From: JBGPJM01 sp041485385
GTDB taxonomy: Bacteria; Planctomycetota; Phycisphaerae; Phycisphaerales; UBA1924
NCBI GenBank assembly: GCA_041485385.1
Contig: JBGPJM010000126.1
Coordinates: 1-14,417 of the forward strand
Length of the DNA: 14,417 nt
Direction: 5' to 3'
This document shows positions 1 to 6,746 of the stretch, in pieces (position 1 is the stretch's first letter; each line of letters starts with the position of its first letter). A program made the position numbers and the translations under genes. The notes beneath the pieces were generated by a model. The model was not told the DNA's origin and ran no database searches. It was given only the letters and a program-made list of their open reading frames with translations.

Positions 1-2554
1 CGGGGTCGGCCTTGGAGAGGTTGTAGGGGTTCTCGTAGATGGAGATGTTCGCCGGCCCGTGCGTGAGCTCGCCCAGCTGCTCGGCGAAGTTCAGCGTCTG
101 GTCGTGCGCGTAGTGGTCCTTGCGACTCAGCGCGTAATCGCCGAACTTCCGCCACGCCGGCAGGTCCACCTCGCGGACGATCGCACGGCCCTCGAGCGAA
201 CCGTGCTGCTGGGTGGTGGAGATGTTGTACCATCCGCCTCCGGCCGACCGGACGACCTTCGCGCCCGTGGCCATGCGGCGGCTGCTGGAGCCCCGGACCT
301 TGTAGGTGTTGAAGCCGACGCCCAGGCCGACTCGCCCGCACACCTCTCGCCCGTACCCCAGCGGCAGCACGACCGTGTTCTCCGGCAGGCCGGGGAGGAT
401 CCAGGCGGGGATGTCGACCGACGAGGCGCCGATGGTGACCGTGGCCATCGGGGCGCCGCGCTTCTTGACGGTCTCCTTCTCGGGCACCAGCCCCAGCTTC
501 CTGGCCGTCGCCGGGGCCATGAGGGCGACGTTGTCCCACACAATCTTGGTCGCCGAGTCCGGCAGCTCCTGGAGCCAGGCATAGTTGGCGTACCGCCCGT
601 CGGCGAGGTGCCCGACGGTGAAGACGACGTCCATCGACCCCTCGCTGGGGCCGGCGCTGAGAGTCATCCCTCCGATCATGCCCGAGACGGTCGCCCCCTG
701 CAGCGCCGCCGCGCCGGGCGCCCCGGCGCTGAGCACCCCGTTGTGCAGGGCGCGGCGCCAGGCCTTCTCGAACCCGGCGTCGCCCCCGCCCACGCCTCTG
801 GCCTTCCACGCGGAGCGGACGAGCTCGTACCCCTCGGTCTTGGGCTCGCCGATCGCCATTGCCAGGAGCTCGAGGTCGCTCTTGCCGTTGTAGAGCGGGG
901 CGATCAGCGGCTGGATAGGCGCGACGGTGCCGTCCCAGGCCTCGGTGTCACCCCAACACTCAAGGTAATGCGCCCCGTTAAGCCTCCAGGTGGAGGCCGC
1001 GACGGTCTCGTTGTTGTCCACACTCAGCGTGATCCGCATGGGCACGCTGGCGAACCTCTTTTCGAATCCCAGGTCCGCCGGCGCGTCGTAGACCGGGTTG
1101 ACGTTCAGGCACACCAGCGTCTTCACGCGCCCGGCGTCGATCAGCTCGCACAGCGACTTCAGGCCCTGCACGCTGGAGACCGCCTCCTCGTCGCCCATCG
1201 GCAGGTAGTTCACGGTCTTGCCGCTGTTGCCCAGAGCGTCGTTGAGCGCGTGCACCAGAGCGTGGATCGACGCGGGCTGGGTCGGACCCGCCATGATCAG
1301 CGACTTGCCGGGGCCGGACTTGCTCAGGTCATCGGCGACCGCGTCGATCCACTTGCCGTCGAGCTGGACGCCCTGCGGCAGGTTCACCGCGTTCACGGCC
1401 GCGGCCAGCCCGGGCGCCGCGTTCACACCCGGTTTCCCCAGAACGGCCTTGGCCAGCGCTGCGGCGAAGGCCGGGATGACCGACGGCGCCAGACGCAGGC
1501 GGTGGTCGGCCTTGCCGCCGGTGATCGTGAAGTCCGACTCCACCACGTAGAGGCGGTTCATCGGATCATCCACGCCGATGGGGCGTCGCTTGGCCGCGAA
1601 GCCGCGAGCGCTCACCAGCGCCGCCGGCTCGCGGTGCAGGAAGTCTCGGTCGAGCGACACAACGACCGACGCGTTCTCGAGGGCGAACACCTCTCGCATC
1701 GGCCGGCCGAAGGCCACCGCGCTGCCGCGGACGGGCTCGTCGCTCTGCAGCGGGTCGTAGGGCACCCACACCGCCTCGGGCCACTTGGCGAGCATGCGGG
1801 CCTTGATCGCCTCGCGGGTGGGGCTGGCCTTCTTCTCGACCAGGAACGCCAGCCCGGCGCCGCGGGCCGCGTCGTAGCGCGCGAAGTGCAGCTTTGCCCA
1901 GGCGGCGAAGACGTCCCAGGAGGTCGGTGTTCCCGGCGAGATCTCCACCGTCTTCTGGCTCCCCTCGACCTCGGTCTGGAACTCCTCGCTGAATCCCGGG
2001 ACCGGGTCCATGAGGCGGTCGGGGTCGTACAGTCCCAGCAGGCTTGCCTGCGCCCACGCCGAGGTCTTGCCGCGGTTGATCGGGTGCAGCGGATTGCCCT
2101 CGACCTTCGTCGGGCGTCCCTCGTGCGACTCGACCAGCAGCCCCTCCGCGCCGCCTCCCGGCAGCGGCATGCTCGTCGCGAAGTACTCCGCCTTCCCGGG
2201 GATGACCTCCTCCGGGACGTTCTTGGAGTAGGGCATGATCTTGTGGTCCGGGCGGCGGCACCCCGGGAGCGTCGCCGCGCCCGCCAGCGCCAGCGATGCG
2301 CCCATGAGCTTCATGAACGTCCGGCGTGAACCCTCGAGGAGCTCGGATGCCCCCGACGGGAACTCTCGCTCGAGGAAGTCGCGGAACTCGCGCGTGTCGG
2401 CCAGGTCGTCGAGGCTGCGCCAATACGCCTTGCCGCGCGCGCCGGCGCTCAGGCCCGCGCCCACGGACGTCGGGAGCACCCGGGCCGAATGAAGCGGGCG
2501 GGCGGTGCTCGGGTCCTTCTTCCCGGTCGTCGATGGGCACTGGTCTTGGGTCAT
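1..2554 (-). CDS. actB: Alternative complex III subunit ActB, MopB-like part (3' end outside window)
   Basis: This is the large periplasmic subunit of the quinol-oxidising alternative complex III. In this family a molybdopterin-oxidoreductase-like fold that carries no Mo cofactor is joined to a C-terminal ferredoxin-type domain with several Fe-S clusters. The frame is open from an ATG at 2554 to the window edge, giving 851 residues. Residues 40-62 hold the family N-terminal motif (AYWRSLDDLADTREF), followed by a twin-arginine leader SRRTFMKLMGASLALAGAA at 76-94 and then LPGCRRPD with Cys99 in a lipobox-like place. Further matches are EGNPLHPINRGKTSAWAQAS, NRLYVVESDFTITGGKADHR and, near the edge, the linker STTQQHGSLEGRAIVRE. 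The Fe-S cysteines are not visible because the window ends first. The start is 91 bp downstream of the actA stop, preceded by GAGAG as a modest SD. Identity is firm; lipidation of Cys99 is inference. Confidence 0.93.
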   Translation of the reverse strand, partial: MTQDQCPSTTGKKDPSTARPLHSARVLPTSVGAGLSAGARGKAYWRSLDDLADTREFRDFLEREFPSGASELLEGSRRTFMKLMGASLALAGAATLPGCRRPDHKIMPYSKNVPEEVIPGKAEYFATSMPLPGGGAEGLLVESHEGRPTKVEGNPLHPINRGKTSAWAQASLLGLYDPDRLMDPVPGFSEEFQTEVEGSQKTVEISPGTPTSWDVFAAWAKLHFARYDAARGAGLAFLVEKKASPTREAIKARMLAKWPEAVWVPYDPLQSDEPVRGSAVAFGRPMREVFALENASVVVSLDRDFLHREPAALVSARGFAAKRRPIGVDDPMNRLYVVESDFTITGGKADHRLRLAPSVIPAFAAALAKAVLGKPGVNAAPGLAAAVNAVNLPQGVQLDGKWIDAVADDLSKSGPGKSLIMAGPTQPASIHALVHALNDALGNSGKTVNYLPMGDEEAVSSVQGLKSLCELIDAGRVKTLVCLNVNPVYDAPADLGFEKRFASVPMRITLSVDNNETVAASTWRLNGAHYLECWGDTEAWDGTVAPIQPLIAPLYNGKSDLELLAMAIGEPKTEGYELVRSAWKARGVGGGDAGFEKAWRRALHNGVLSAGAPGAAALQGATVSGMIGGMTLSAGPSEGSMDVVFTVGHLADGRYANYAWLQELPDSATKIVWDNVALMAPATARKLGLVPEKETVKKRGAPMATVTIGASSVDIPAWILPGLPENTVVLPLGYGREVCGRVGLGVGFNTYKVRGSSSRRMATGAKVVRSAGGGWYNISTTQQHGSLEGRAIVREVDLPAWRKFGDYALSRKDHYAHDQTLNFAEQLGELTHGPANISIYENPYNLSKADP

Positions 2555-2588
2555 GGTCGCTCTCGGGATCGGGCCGACGTACTGTGCT

Positions 2589-2641
2589 GAGGACTGAGTG
2601 CTGCGGACGGAGGACTGAGTACCGAGGGCGGAGGACTCGGT
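2589..2641. repeat. 21-bp imperfect tandem repeat between actA and actB
   Basis: Two complete 21-bp units and half of a third follow each other: 2589-2609, 2610-2630 and 2631-2641. Each begins GAGGACTGAG or GAGGACTCGG. The array fills most of the 91-bp gap between the actA stop and the actB start. It has no clear stem and no T tract. I recall similar ACTCAG/CTCAGT-rich arrays from planctomycete intergenic DNA, but I cannot check that here. It could affect expression of actB relative to actA or be neutral expansion. Confidence 0.7.
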
Positions 2642-2645
2642 TTCT

Positions 2646-3359
2646 TTAGTAGTGACACGCGCCGCAGTTCTGTGGCAACAGGTGCAGCGGCTTCTTCTCG
2701 AGCTGCGCCAGGAGCTCAAGCCCCCCCGGAGATCCCAGCGTCGGGGTCTTCGGGTTGCCCGGCGTCGCGAGCTGCTCCTCGACCCAGAACAAGTCGGTGA
2801 CCCTGTCGGGCGGCACGAGATCGGGCGTCGGGTTGCGGTGGCACGCCAGGCACCACCCCATGCTGAGCGGCGCCCGCTGGTGCACCACCGCCATCCGCGG
2901 GATCATCCCGTGGCAGGAGTAGCAGCTCACCCCCGCGTTGAGGTGCACGTTGTGCGGGAAGTTCCGGACGTAGTCGGGCAGCTTGTGCACCCGCCGCCAC
3001 TCGATCGACTGGTCGGCCTCGTAGGCGTCGCGTATGAACTTCACCTTCTCCGCCGGCACGAGATCGTCCTTCACGTGCTGGTCGGCGTGGCACCCGTAGC
3101 ACGTCGCGACGTTCGGAACGTTGGCCTCGGCCGACTGCTCGACATGCGTGTGGCAATAGCGGCAGTCCATTCCCAGCTTGCCGGCGTGGGTCAGGTGCGA
3201 GAAGCCGGACCCCGGCTGCGTGGGCATGTATCCTGCCTCCCAGAACTTGGGAGTGAAGTAGTACCAGACGATGCCCACCACGCTCGACACCGCGCCCAGA
3301 CCCGCCACCGCCGCGATCGTGGGAAGGTGGTTGGTCCACTTTGGGAAGATGGTCGACAC
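2646..3359 (-). CDS. actA: Alternative complex III pentahaem cytochrome c subunit ActA
   Basis: A 237-aa membrane-anchored multihaem cytochrome c, the electron-transfer subunit of ACIII facing the periplasm. Five CxxCH haem sites are visible: CRYCH (66-70), CYGCH (87-91), CYSCH (146-150), CLACH (170-174) and CGACH (232-236, directly before the end). One N-terminal membrane helix spans about 13-35 and holds the protein in the membrane. Extra histidines (H54, H58, H125, H136, H139, H160) could be distal haem ligands. The start is GTG; the sequence reads into MSTIFPKWTNHLPT and has GAGAGG nine bases upstream. It is the first gene of the minus-strand act operon, with actB 91 bp downstream, and lies divergent to ctaA. 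Length and five-haem content fit the family; the call is firm. Confidence 0.95.
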   Translation of the reverse strand: MSTIFPKWTNHLPTIAAVAGLGAVSSVVGIVWYYFTPKFWEAGYMPTQPGSGFSHLTHAGKLGMDCRYCHTHVEQSAEANVPNVATCYGCHADQHVKDDLVPAEKVKFIRDAYEADQSIEWRRVHKLPDYVRNFPHNVHLNAGVSCYSCHGMIPRMAVVHQRAPLSMGWCLACHRNPTPDLVPPDRVTDLFWVEEQLATPGNPKTPTLGSPGGLELLAQLEKKPLHLLPQNCGACHY

Positions 3360-3634
3360 GGGCCAGAACCTCTCGTTTGTTGGGCTCTCTCGTTCTCAGA
3401 GAAACACCGGCGCCATGGTCATACCAAACGCCATCCGCACCTGACGATCGAACCAGAATACAGATATCGGGCCGCTTCGGTACTCTTGTCTCACAGTAGC
3501 CATGGTCCCGGATTGCGGCAGCGGGGCAATATTTGCTGTCAGGCCGAAATTTCCCCATCCGTCACCTATCCTGTCAAGCCGGAATTCTTCCTTGCATCAA
3601 ATGAGAATCATTCTCAACTTCTCGGGAGCGTTGA
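3360..3634. promoter_or_regulatory. Divergent actA / ctaA control region
   Basis: This 275-bp gap between the divergent actA and ctaA genes must hold both promoters. It is more A/T-rich than its surroundings, for example around 3528-3535 and 3576-3620. I see no pair of boxes close to the sigma-70 consensus, so I place none. On the actA side there is a small inverted repeat, TCTCT...AGAGA, around 3386-3402 in the leader. On the ctaA side there is the Fur-like palindrome listed separately. No gene is seen in it. Confidence 0.6.
3602..3616. promoter_or_regulatory. Fur-type 7-1-7 operator upstream of ctaA
   Basis: TGAGAATCATTCTCA is a perfect inverted repeat of two 7-bp arms around one central base. 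The classical Fur core is TGATAATNATTATCA, so it differs only by one matched pair of changes (T to G in one arm, A to C in the other). It ends 18 bp before the ctaA ATG and directly precedes the GGGAG ribosome site. A repressor bound there could block transcription or early elongation. Other Fur-family proteins (PerR, Zur, Irr) use related sites, so iron is the likely but not the only possible signal. Confidence 0.6.
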
Positions 3635-5092
3635 ATGGACACTGCCGCTCCAATGAATGACCGCCGCGTCTGGCTGGCGCCGACGCTCGTCGTGGGCTTC
3701 GCGGTCGCTGTCGCGGTTTGGGTCGCGGCGTTCCTGATTCACCTGCCCACCAGACCGGCGGAAACATCGGCCAGTCCGCCCGTGGGGCAAGCACAGGCCG
3801 CGAGGGCCCCGGTATTCCGCCCGTCGGAGTCGGGCCCGACACTGGTCGCTGTCTGGGTTCTCGCCGCCGCATTCGCCGGCAGAATGGTGCCGCGCAGGCA
3901 GTCGGTGATCATCGGCGCTCTGGGCGGCGTGCTGACCGGCGCCCTCTGCGTCCTCATCCTGGGCTCGATGCTTGTGGTCCAGCCGAAGGGGGGGGCTCCC
4001 GCGCAGGGTGCCGCGGGTCTAGAGCCCTCGGCGTTGCTGGTGGTGCCCGCGTTCCTGGTCCTGGGCGCTGTGCTGAGCTTCCTCGGCGTCGCCATCGGTG
4101 CCCGCACGAAGCCCGAGAGCGCGAAGAGCCCGACACCCTCCTGGCTCTTCCGCTTCAGCGTTGTCGCCGTGGGTGCGTTCGTGCCTCTGCTGCTGGTGGG
4201 CGCGCTGGTCACGACGACCGACTCGGGCATGGCGATCAAGGGGTGGCCCGATTCCTACGGCGCCAACATGTTCCTCTACCCGCTTTCCCTGATGGTCTCC
4301 GACCACCAGCGATTCCTTGAGCACGCCCACCGTCTCTTCGGCGCTCTCGTCGGCCTCACGACACTGGCCCTTCTCGCCCTCACGTTCAGCTCGAATGCCC
4401 GCCAGATCGGCTCCAGCACCCACGCCGCGGCCCGCGTCAAGCAGGTCGCCGTCCTCCTCTTTGCGCTCGTCTGCATCCAGGGCGGCCTGGGTGGCGCCAG
4501 GGTCCTGGAGAACAGCCGCTGGATGGCCGCGTTCCACGGCGTCTTCGCGCAGCTCATCTTCGCCCTGGCCGTCGCCCTGGCGGCATTCCTGAGCCCGACG
4601 TTCCGCGCGACCGCGCCGCTCGCGGCTTCCCCGACAGACCGCCGCCTTCGCTTCTTCACCACGGGCCTCCTCCACGCCACCCTCCTCCAACTTCTCCTGG
4701 GCGCGATCTACCGCCACCTCCGTGAGTCGCACGCCCTGTGGACACACGCGGGGTTCTCCCTGATCGTCCTGATCGTCGCCCTCGCCGCGGGGTTCATGCT
4801 CATCAACCGGCGGACCGAGCTGCCCGCGCTGACGCGCACGCTCTCCCGCCTGGGCAAGACACTCGTCGGGGTGGTCGTTCTTCAGTTCCTCCTCGGATGG
4901 GCGGCCTTCTCGATGACCGGCAAGGACCACCAGTCGGGCGACCTCGCCGAAACCCTCGTCCGCACCGCCCACCAGGCCAACGGCGCGCTCCTCCTCGCCA
5001 CCGCAACACTCGCCTTCACCTGGACCCGCCGCCTCCTCCGCGCCACCGCGCCCACCCCCGCAAAGACAGTTCCTGAGCGGGTGACCTTGTGA
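3635..5092 (+). CDS. ctaA: Haem A synthase, COX15/CtaA family, with N-terminal membrane extension
   Basis: Converts haem O to haem A in the membrane for haem-copper oxidases. The 485-aa product shows the family signatures VTTTDSGMAIKGWPDSYGA (192-210), EHAHRLFGALVGL (229-241), GGLGGARVLENSRWMAAFHG (283-302), THAGFS (370-375) and RTAHQANGA (443-451). His230 or His232, His301, His371 and His446 are the likely haem-ligand and active-site histidines of the two four-helix halves. Usual family length is about 300-360 aa. Here the core begins near residue 170, and the first 160 residues add about four hydrophobic segments (12-34, 67-84, 89-113, 130-153) and a Pro/Ala-rich loop. The start ATG at 3635 has GGGAG six bases upstream; a second ATG 18 bp later is possible. 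It lies next to the ACIII genes. Confidence 0.93.
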   Translation: MDTAAPMNDRRVWLAPTLVVGFAVAVAVWVAAFLIHLPTRPAETSASPPVGQAQAARAPVFRPSESGPTLVAVWVLAAAFAGRMVPRRQSVIIGALGGVLTGALCVLILGSMLVVQPKGGAPAQGAAGLEPSALLVVPAFLVLGAVLSFLGVAIGARTKPESAKSPTPSWLFRFSVVAVGAFVPLLLVGALVTTTDSGMAIKGWPDSYGANMFLYPLSLMVSDHQRFLEHAHRLFGALVGLTTLALLALTFSSNARQIGSSTHAAARVKQVAVLLFALVCIQGGLGGARVLENSRWMAAFHGVFAQLIFALAVALAAFLSPTFRATAPLAASPTDRRLRFFTTGLLHATLLQLLLGAIYRHLRESHALWTHAGFSLIVLIVALAAGFMLINRRTELPALTRTLSRLGKTLVGVVVLQFLLGWAAFSMTGKDHQSGDLAETLVRTAHQANGALLLATATLAFTWTRRLLRATAPTPAKTVPERVTL

Positions 5093-5241
5093 CCTTGCCC
5101 ACCACGAACGGTCCAGTTTGCGCGCGGGTGTTCGGCGAGCCGCCCGACCCCGACGACGACCCGTCGAAGGACATCTGCTCGACCTGCGGGTGGAAGCGGG
5201 TGTGGCGGATCCCCTCGCCCAGGCTCATGGAGCCGGGGTGA
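5089..5241 (+). CDS. 50-aa CxxC micro-protein, unknown function
   Basis: A GTG overlapping the ctaA stop opens a 50-codon frame ending at the TGA at 5239. The core VFGEPPDPDDDPSKDICSTC continues into GWKRVWRIPSPRLM, so there is an acidic Pro/Asp stretch, one CxxC pair and a basic tail. A second copy of the core is found at 9897-9998. Over 34 codons the two copies share 26 residues. Six codons differ only silently, and several of the other changes are conservative (I/V, K/R, L/I), which favours this frame being translated. The overlap with ctaA suggests translational coupling. The upstream start is weak; the true start could be the GTG at 5128. One CxxC could be half of a metal site completed by dimerisation. 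I do not recognise the family. Confidence 0.5.
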   Translation: MTLPTTNGPVCARVFGEPPDPDDDPSKDICSTCGWKRVWRIPSPRLMEPG

Positions 5242-5283
5242 GTATGCTGTGCGCCGGCGGCCGCGCCCCAAGGGAGGTGCCCG

Positions 5284-5403
5284 ATGAAAGCATTGACACT
5301 TGGCCTGTTTACCCAGATCGGCCCGCTGGAAATCGCCGTCCTGCTCGGCCTTGTGGCGCTGATCGTCGTGCTGCTCGTTCTGCGGAACAAGAAGAAGCCC
5401 TGA
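5284..5403 (+). CDS. 39-aa single-helix membrane peptide, TatA-like N-terminus
   Basis: ATG at 5284 is preceded by a near-ideal ribosome site AGGGAGGTG (5271-5279), which argues for real translation. The 39-residue product starts MKALTLGLFTQIGPLEIAVL, continues as one long hydrophobic helix (about 16-33) and ends in the basic tail RNKKKP, so it should sit N-out/C-in. The order short N-terminus, GPLE, hydrophobic helix resembles the beginning of TatA/TatB, where a Gly-x-x-Glu precedes the membrane helix. The amphipathic helix and acidic tail of TatA are absent. It may equally be one of the many unrelated small hydrophobic peptides. It lies 42 bp after the CxxC micro-ORF and converges on the dockerin gene behind it. 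Confidence 0.6.
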   Translation: MKALTLGLFTQIGPLEIAVLLGLVALIVVLLVLRNKKKP

Positions 5404-5413
5404 GCGGGGCCGC

Positions 5414-5449
5414 CGGCGCTGAAAGTGCCGCTTTTTGAGCGGAAGGTAG
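5414..5449. terminator. Hairpin repeat type 1, copy 1, at a convergent junction
   Basis: A 36-bp element lies between the stop of the 39-aa peptide gene (+) and the stop of the dockerin gene (-). It matches 31 of 36 positions, without gaps, to 10980-11015. It contains the hairpin CCGCT-TTTTG-AGCGG (5428-5442), which reads as CCGCT-CAAAA-AGCGG on the other strand. A short T-rich run (CACTTTCAG) follows it on the minus strand. A bidirectional terminator is the simplest reading. Confidence 0.5.
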
Positions 5450-5457
5450 CCAGCAGG

Positions 5458-6534
5458 TCACGGGCAGCCCGCGAAGAACGCCGTCAGGAAGTCGAAGAAG
5501 TCCTGCGAGTTGATCGTTCCGTCGCCGTTGAAGTCGGCGAGGGGATCGGCCGCGAAGAAGGCGGTGAGGAAGTCGAAGAAGTCCTGCGAGTTGACGGGGC
5601 CGTCGCCATTGAAATCGGCCGGGCATGGGCGACCGAGGTTGGCCGCGACCATATTCGCGGCGATGAACTGGCCCAGGGGAGCGTCAGGGGGGAGCGGCCC
5701 GCCATCGTACTGGTAGTTGGGGAGGTGGACCTCGTCGTAGGTCCCCGTGTACTGGTAGAACTCGTACCGGCGCACCACGGCCTGGTCGGCGTCGGCGAGC
5801 TGGATATCGGGTTCGGCGAGGGGTGAATCACCCGGGAGCAACTCCCATTCGGCCTCGACCTCCGACGGCAACAGCGGCGCCACGCTGGGGTGGGCAGGGT
5901 CGGGGTTCAGCGGATCGTACGAGATCAGCTCCATGAGGTCGGCCCGCGCGGGCAGCTCGGTGACGAAGGTCTTCACCCAGACAGCATCGGGGTACGGCAC
6001 GATCGGCGGCGGCGGGGGCGGAGCGAGGACCGCCTGCATCACCGCCGGAGCGCCGCCGGCAGCGGGGACGTATGTCCACGTCGGCATGGGTATGGAGAGC
6101 GCAGCGGTCACCCTGTGCGAGCCCTCGTCAAGCCAGTAGAAGGCCGTCGTCCTCGGCTGCGACGCCACGGCGAACCCGAAGTGCTCGCATCCCGGGAGAT
6201 TGACGGCGTAGTGACCGTTGGTGGTCTGGCCGACCCTGGGAATGATGTAGCTGTAGGGGGGGTTGAACGTGTACCCCGTGAAGACCAGCTTGGTGCCGAA
6301 GGTCGTCCCGCTCGTGTACTCGGTTGCCGTCATGCCGGTGAAGTGCGAGGGAAACGTCCTGGTGACCTGGCCGGGATGCAAGCCCTCGAGCTCGATCTCG
6401 GCGCCGAAGACGTTGATGCCGGTTTCATTGAAGACGTCGAAGTTGGACATCGTTCCTTGGATGCCCACTTGCGCCAGGACGCACCGCGCGGCAACCAGAG
6501 ACGCGGCCGCGACGGTCAGATGCTTCATCATCAT
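5458..6534 (-). CDS. Secreted protein with two C-terminal GC-type dockerin units
   Basis: A 358-aa exported protein. The signal peptide is MMMKHLTVAAASLVAARCVLA, with cleavage expected before Gln22. The middle (22-300) is not recognised; it is rich in aromatic residues and has a run of six prolines at 172-177. At 306-358 two 27-residue EF-hand units follow each other. Their loops are DFNGDGPVNSQD and DFNGDGTINSQD, with all Ca-ligand positions (D1, N3, D5, D12) kept, each followed by FFDFLTAFFA. The protein ends GCP. The two units are nearly identical in DNA, a recent 81-bp duplication. Such GC-ended dockerins are probably a surface-attachment or sorting tag. The start is the first of three ATGs, behind GAGGAGG; an ORF extension to 6717 lacks a signal peptide and is rejected. 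Confidence 0.85.
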   Translation of the reverse strand: MMMKHLTVAAASLVAARCVLAQVGIQGTMSNFDVFNETGINVFGAEIELEGLHPGQVTRTFPSHFTGMTATEYTSGTTFGTKLVFTGYTFNPPYSYIIPRVGQTTNGHYAVNLPGCEHFGFAVASQPRTTAFYWLDEGSHRVTAALSIPMPTWTYVPAAGGAPAVMQAVLAPPPPPPIVPYPDAVWVKTFVTELPARADLMELISYDPLNPDPAHPSVAPLLPSEVEAEWELLPGDSPLAEPDIQLADADQAVVRRYEFYQYTGTYDEVHLPNYQYDGGPLPPDAPLGQFIAANMVAANLGRPCPADFNGDGPVNSQDFFDFLTAFFAADPLADFNGDGTINSQDFFDFLTAFFAGCP

Positions 6535-6539
6535 GGCTT

Positions 6540-6546
6540 CCTCCTC
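6540..6546 (-). promoter_or_regulatory. Ribosome binding site fixing the start of the two-dockerin gene
   Basis: On the minus strand GAGGAGG is followed by AAGCC and then three ATG codons in a row (6534, 6531, 6528). This strong site selects the start that gives an immediate signal peptide, not the 61-codon upstream extension of the frame. Confidence 0.75.
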
Positions 6547-6746
6547 ATTCTTGAATGCCTGGCCGACATCGCTTTGATGCTGCCGGGACTCATGATGGCC
6601 GTGGACGGGATCGCCGGCGATCAGGAAACTTCCCTGATCTCCGGGTTCGGTCTTTGACTGCGCCGGAGCACCGAAGGCAATTGCCAGATCGCGAAGGGAG
6701 GACGATTTCAGTACCATGCGCGCCGCAGTCCAGACAAGGAATCATC

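Noticed and set aside
59..2329. 756-codon open frame on the plus strand
   Set aside because: It is antisense to actB, which has clear family motifs along its whole length. The product is Arg/Val/Gly/Asp-rich without any domain, as expected for shadow frames in high-GC DNA.
1566..2540. 324-codon minus-strand frame over the actB start
   Set aside because: Wrong frame. The frame from 2554 gives the twin-arginine leader and ActB motifs; this one gives only Arg/Pro/Gly-rich sequence.
2716..3558. 280-codon minus-strand frame overlapping actA
   Set aside because: It lacks the haem motifs and runs through the actA frame; actA is certain.
4019..4972. 317-codon minus-strand frame inside ctaA
   Set aside because: Antisense to well-conserved CtaA; its high Glu/Arg content mirrors the hydrophobic codons of the sense strand.
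5414..5449. Hairpin repeats considered as integron attC sites or IS ends
   Set aside because: No GTTRRRY/RYYYAAC pairs and no integrase in the window; position at convergent stops fits terminators better.
6676..6685. GGCAATTGCC palindrome between two divergent genes
   Set aside because: A 10-bp palindrome is expected by chance at this scale and no second copy or known operator matches it.
6535..6717. 61-codon upstream extension of the two-dockerin gene
   Set aside because: It would bury the signal peptide, and the strong GAGGAGG site lies before the triple ATG at 6534.
6555..6746. 64-codon upstream extension of DNA-binding copy 1
   Set aside because: The paralogue begins with the same MAKRKRRRG, and AAGGA precedes that ATG; the extension has no counterpart.
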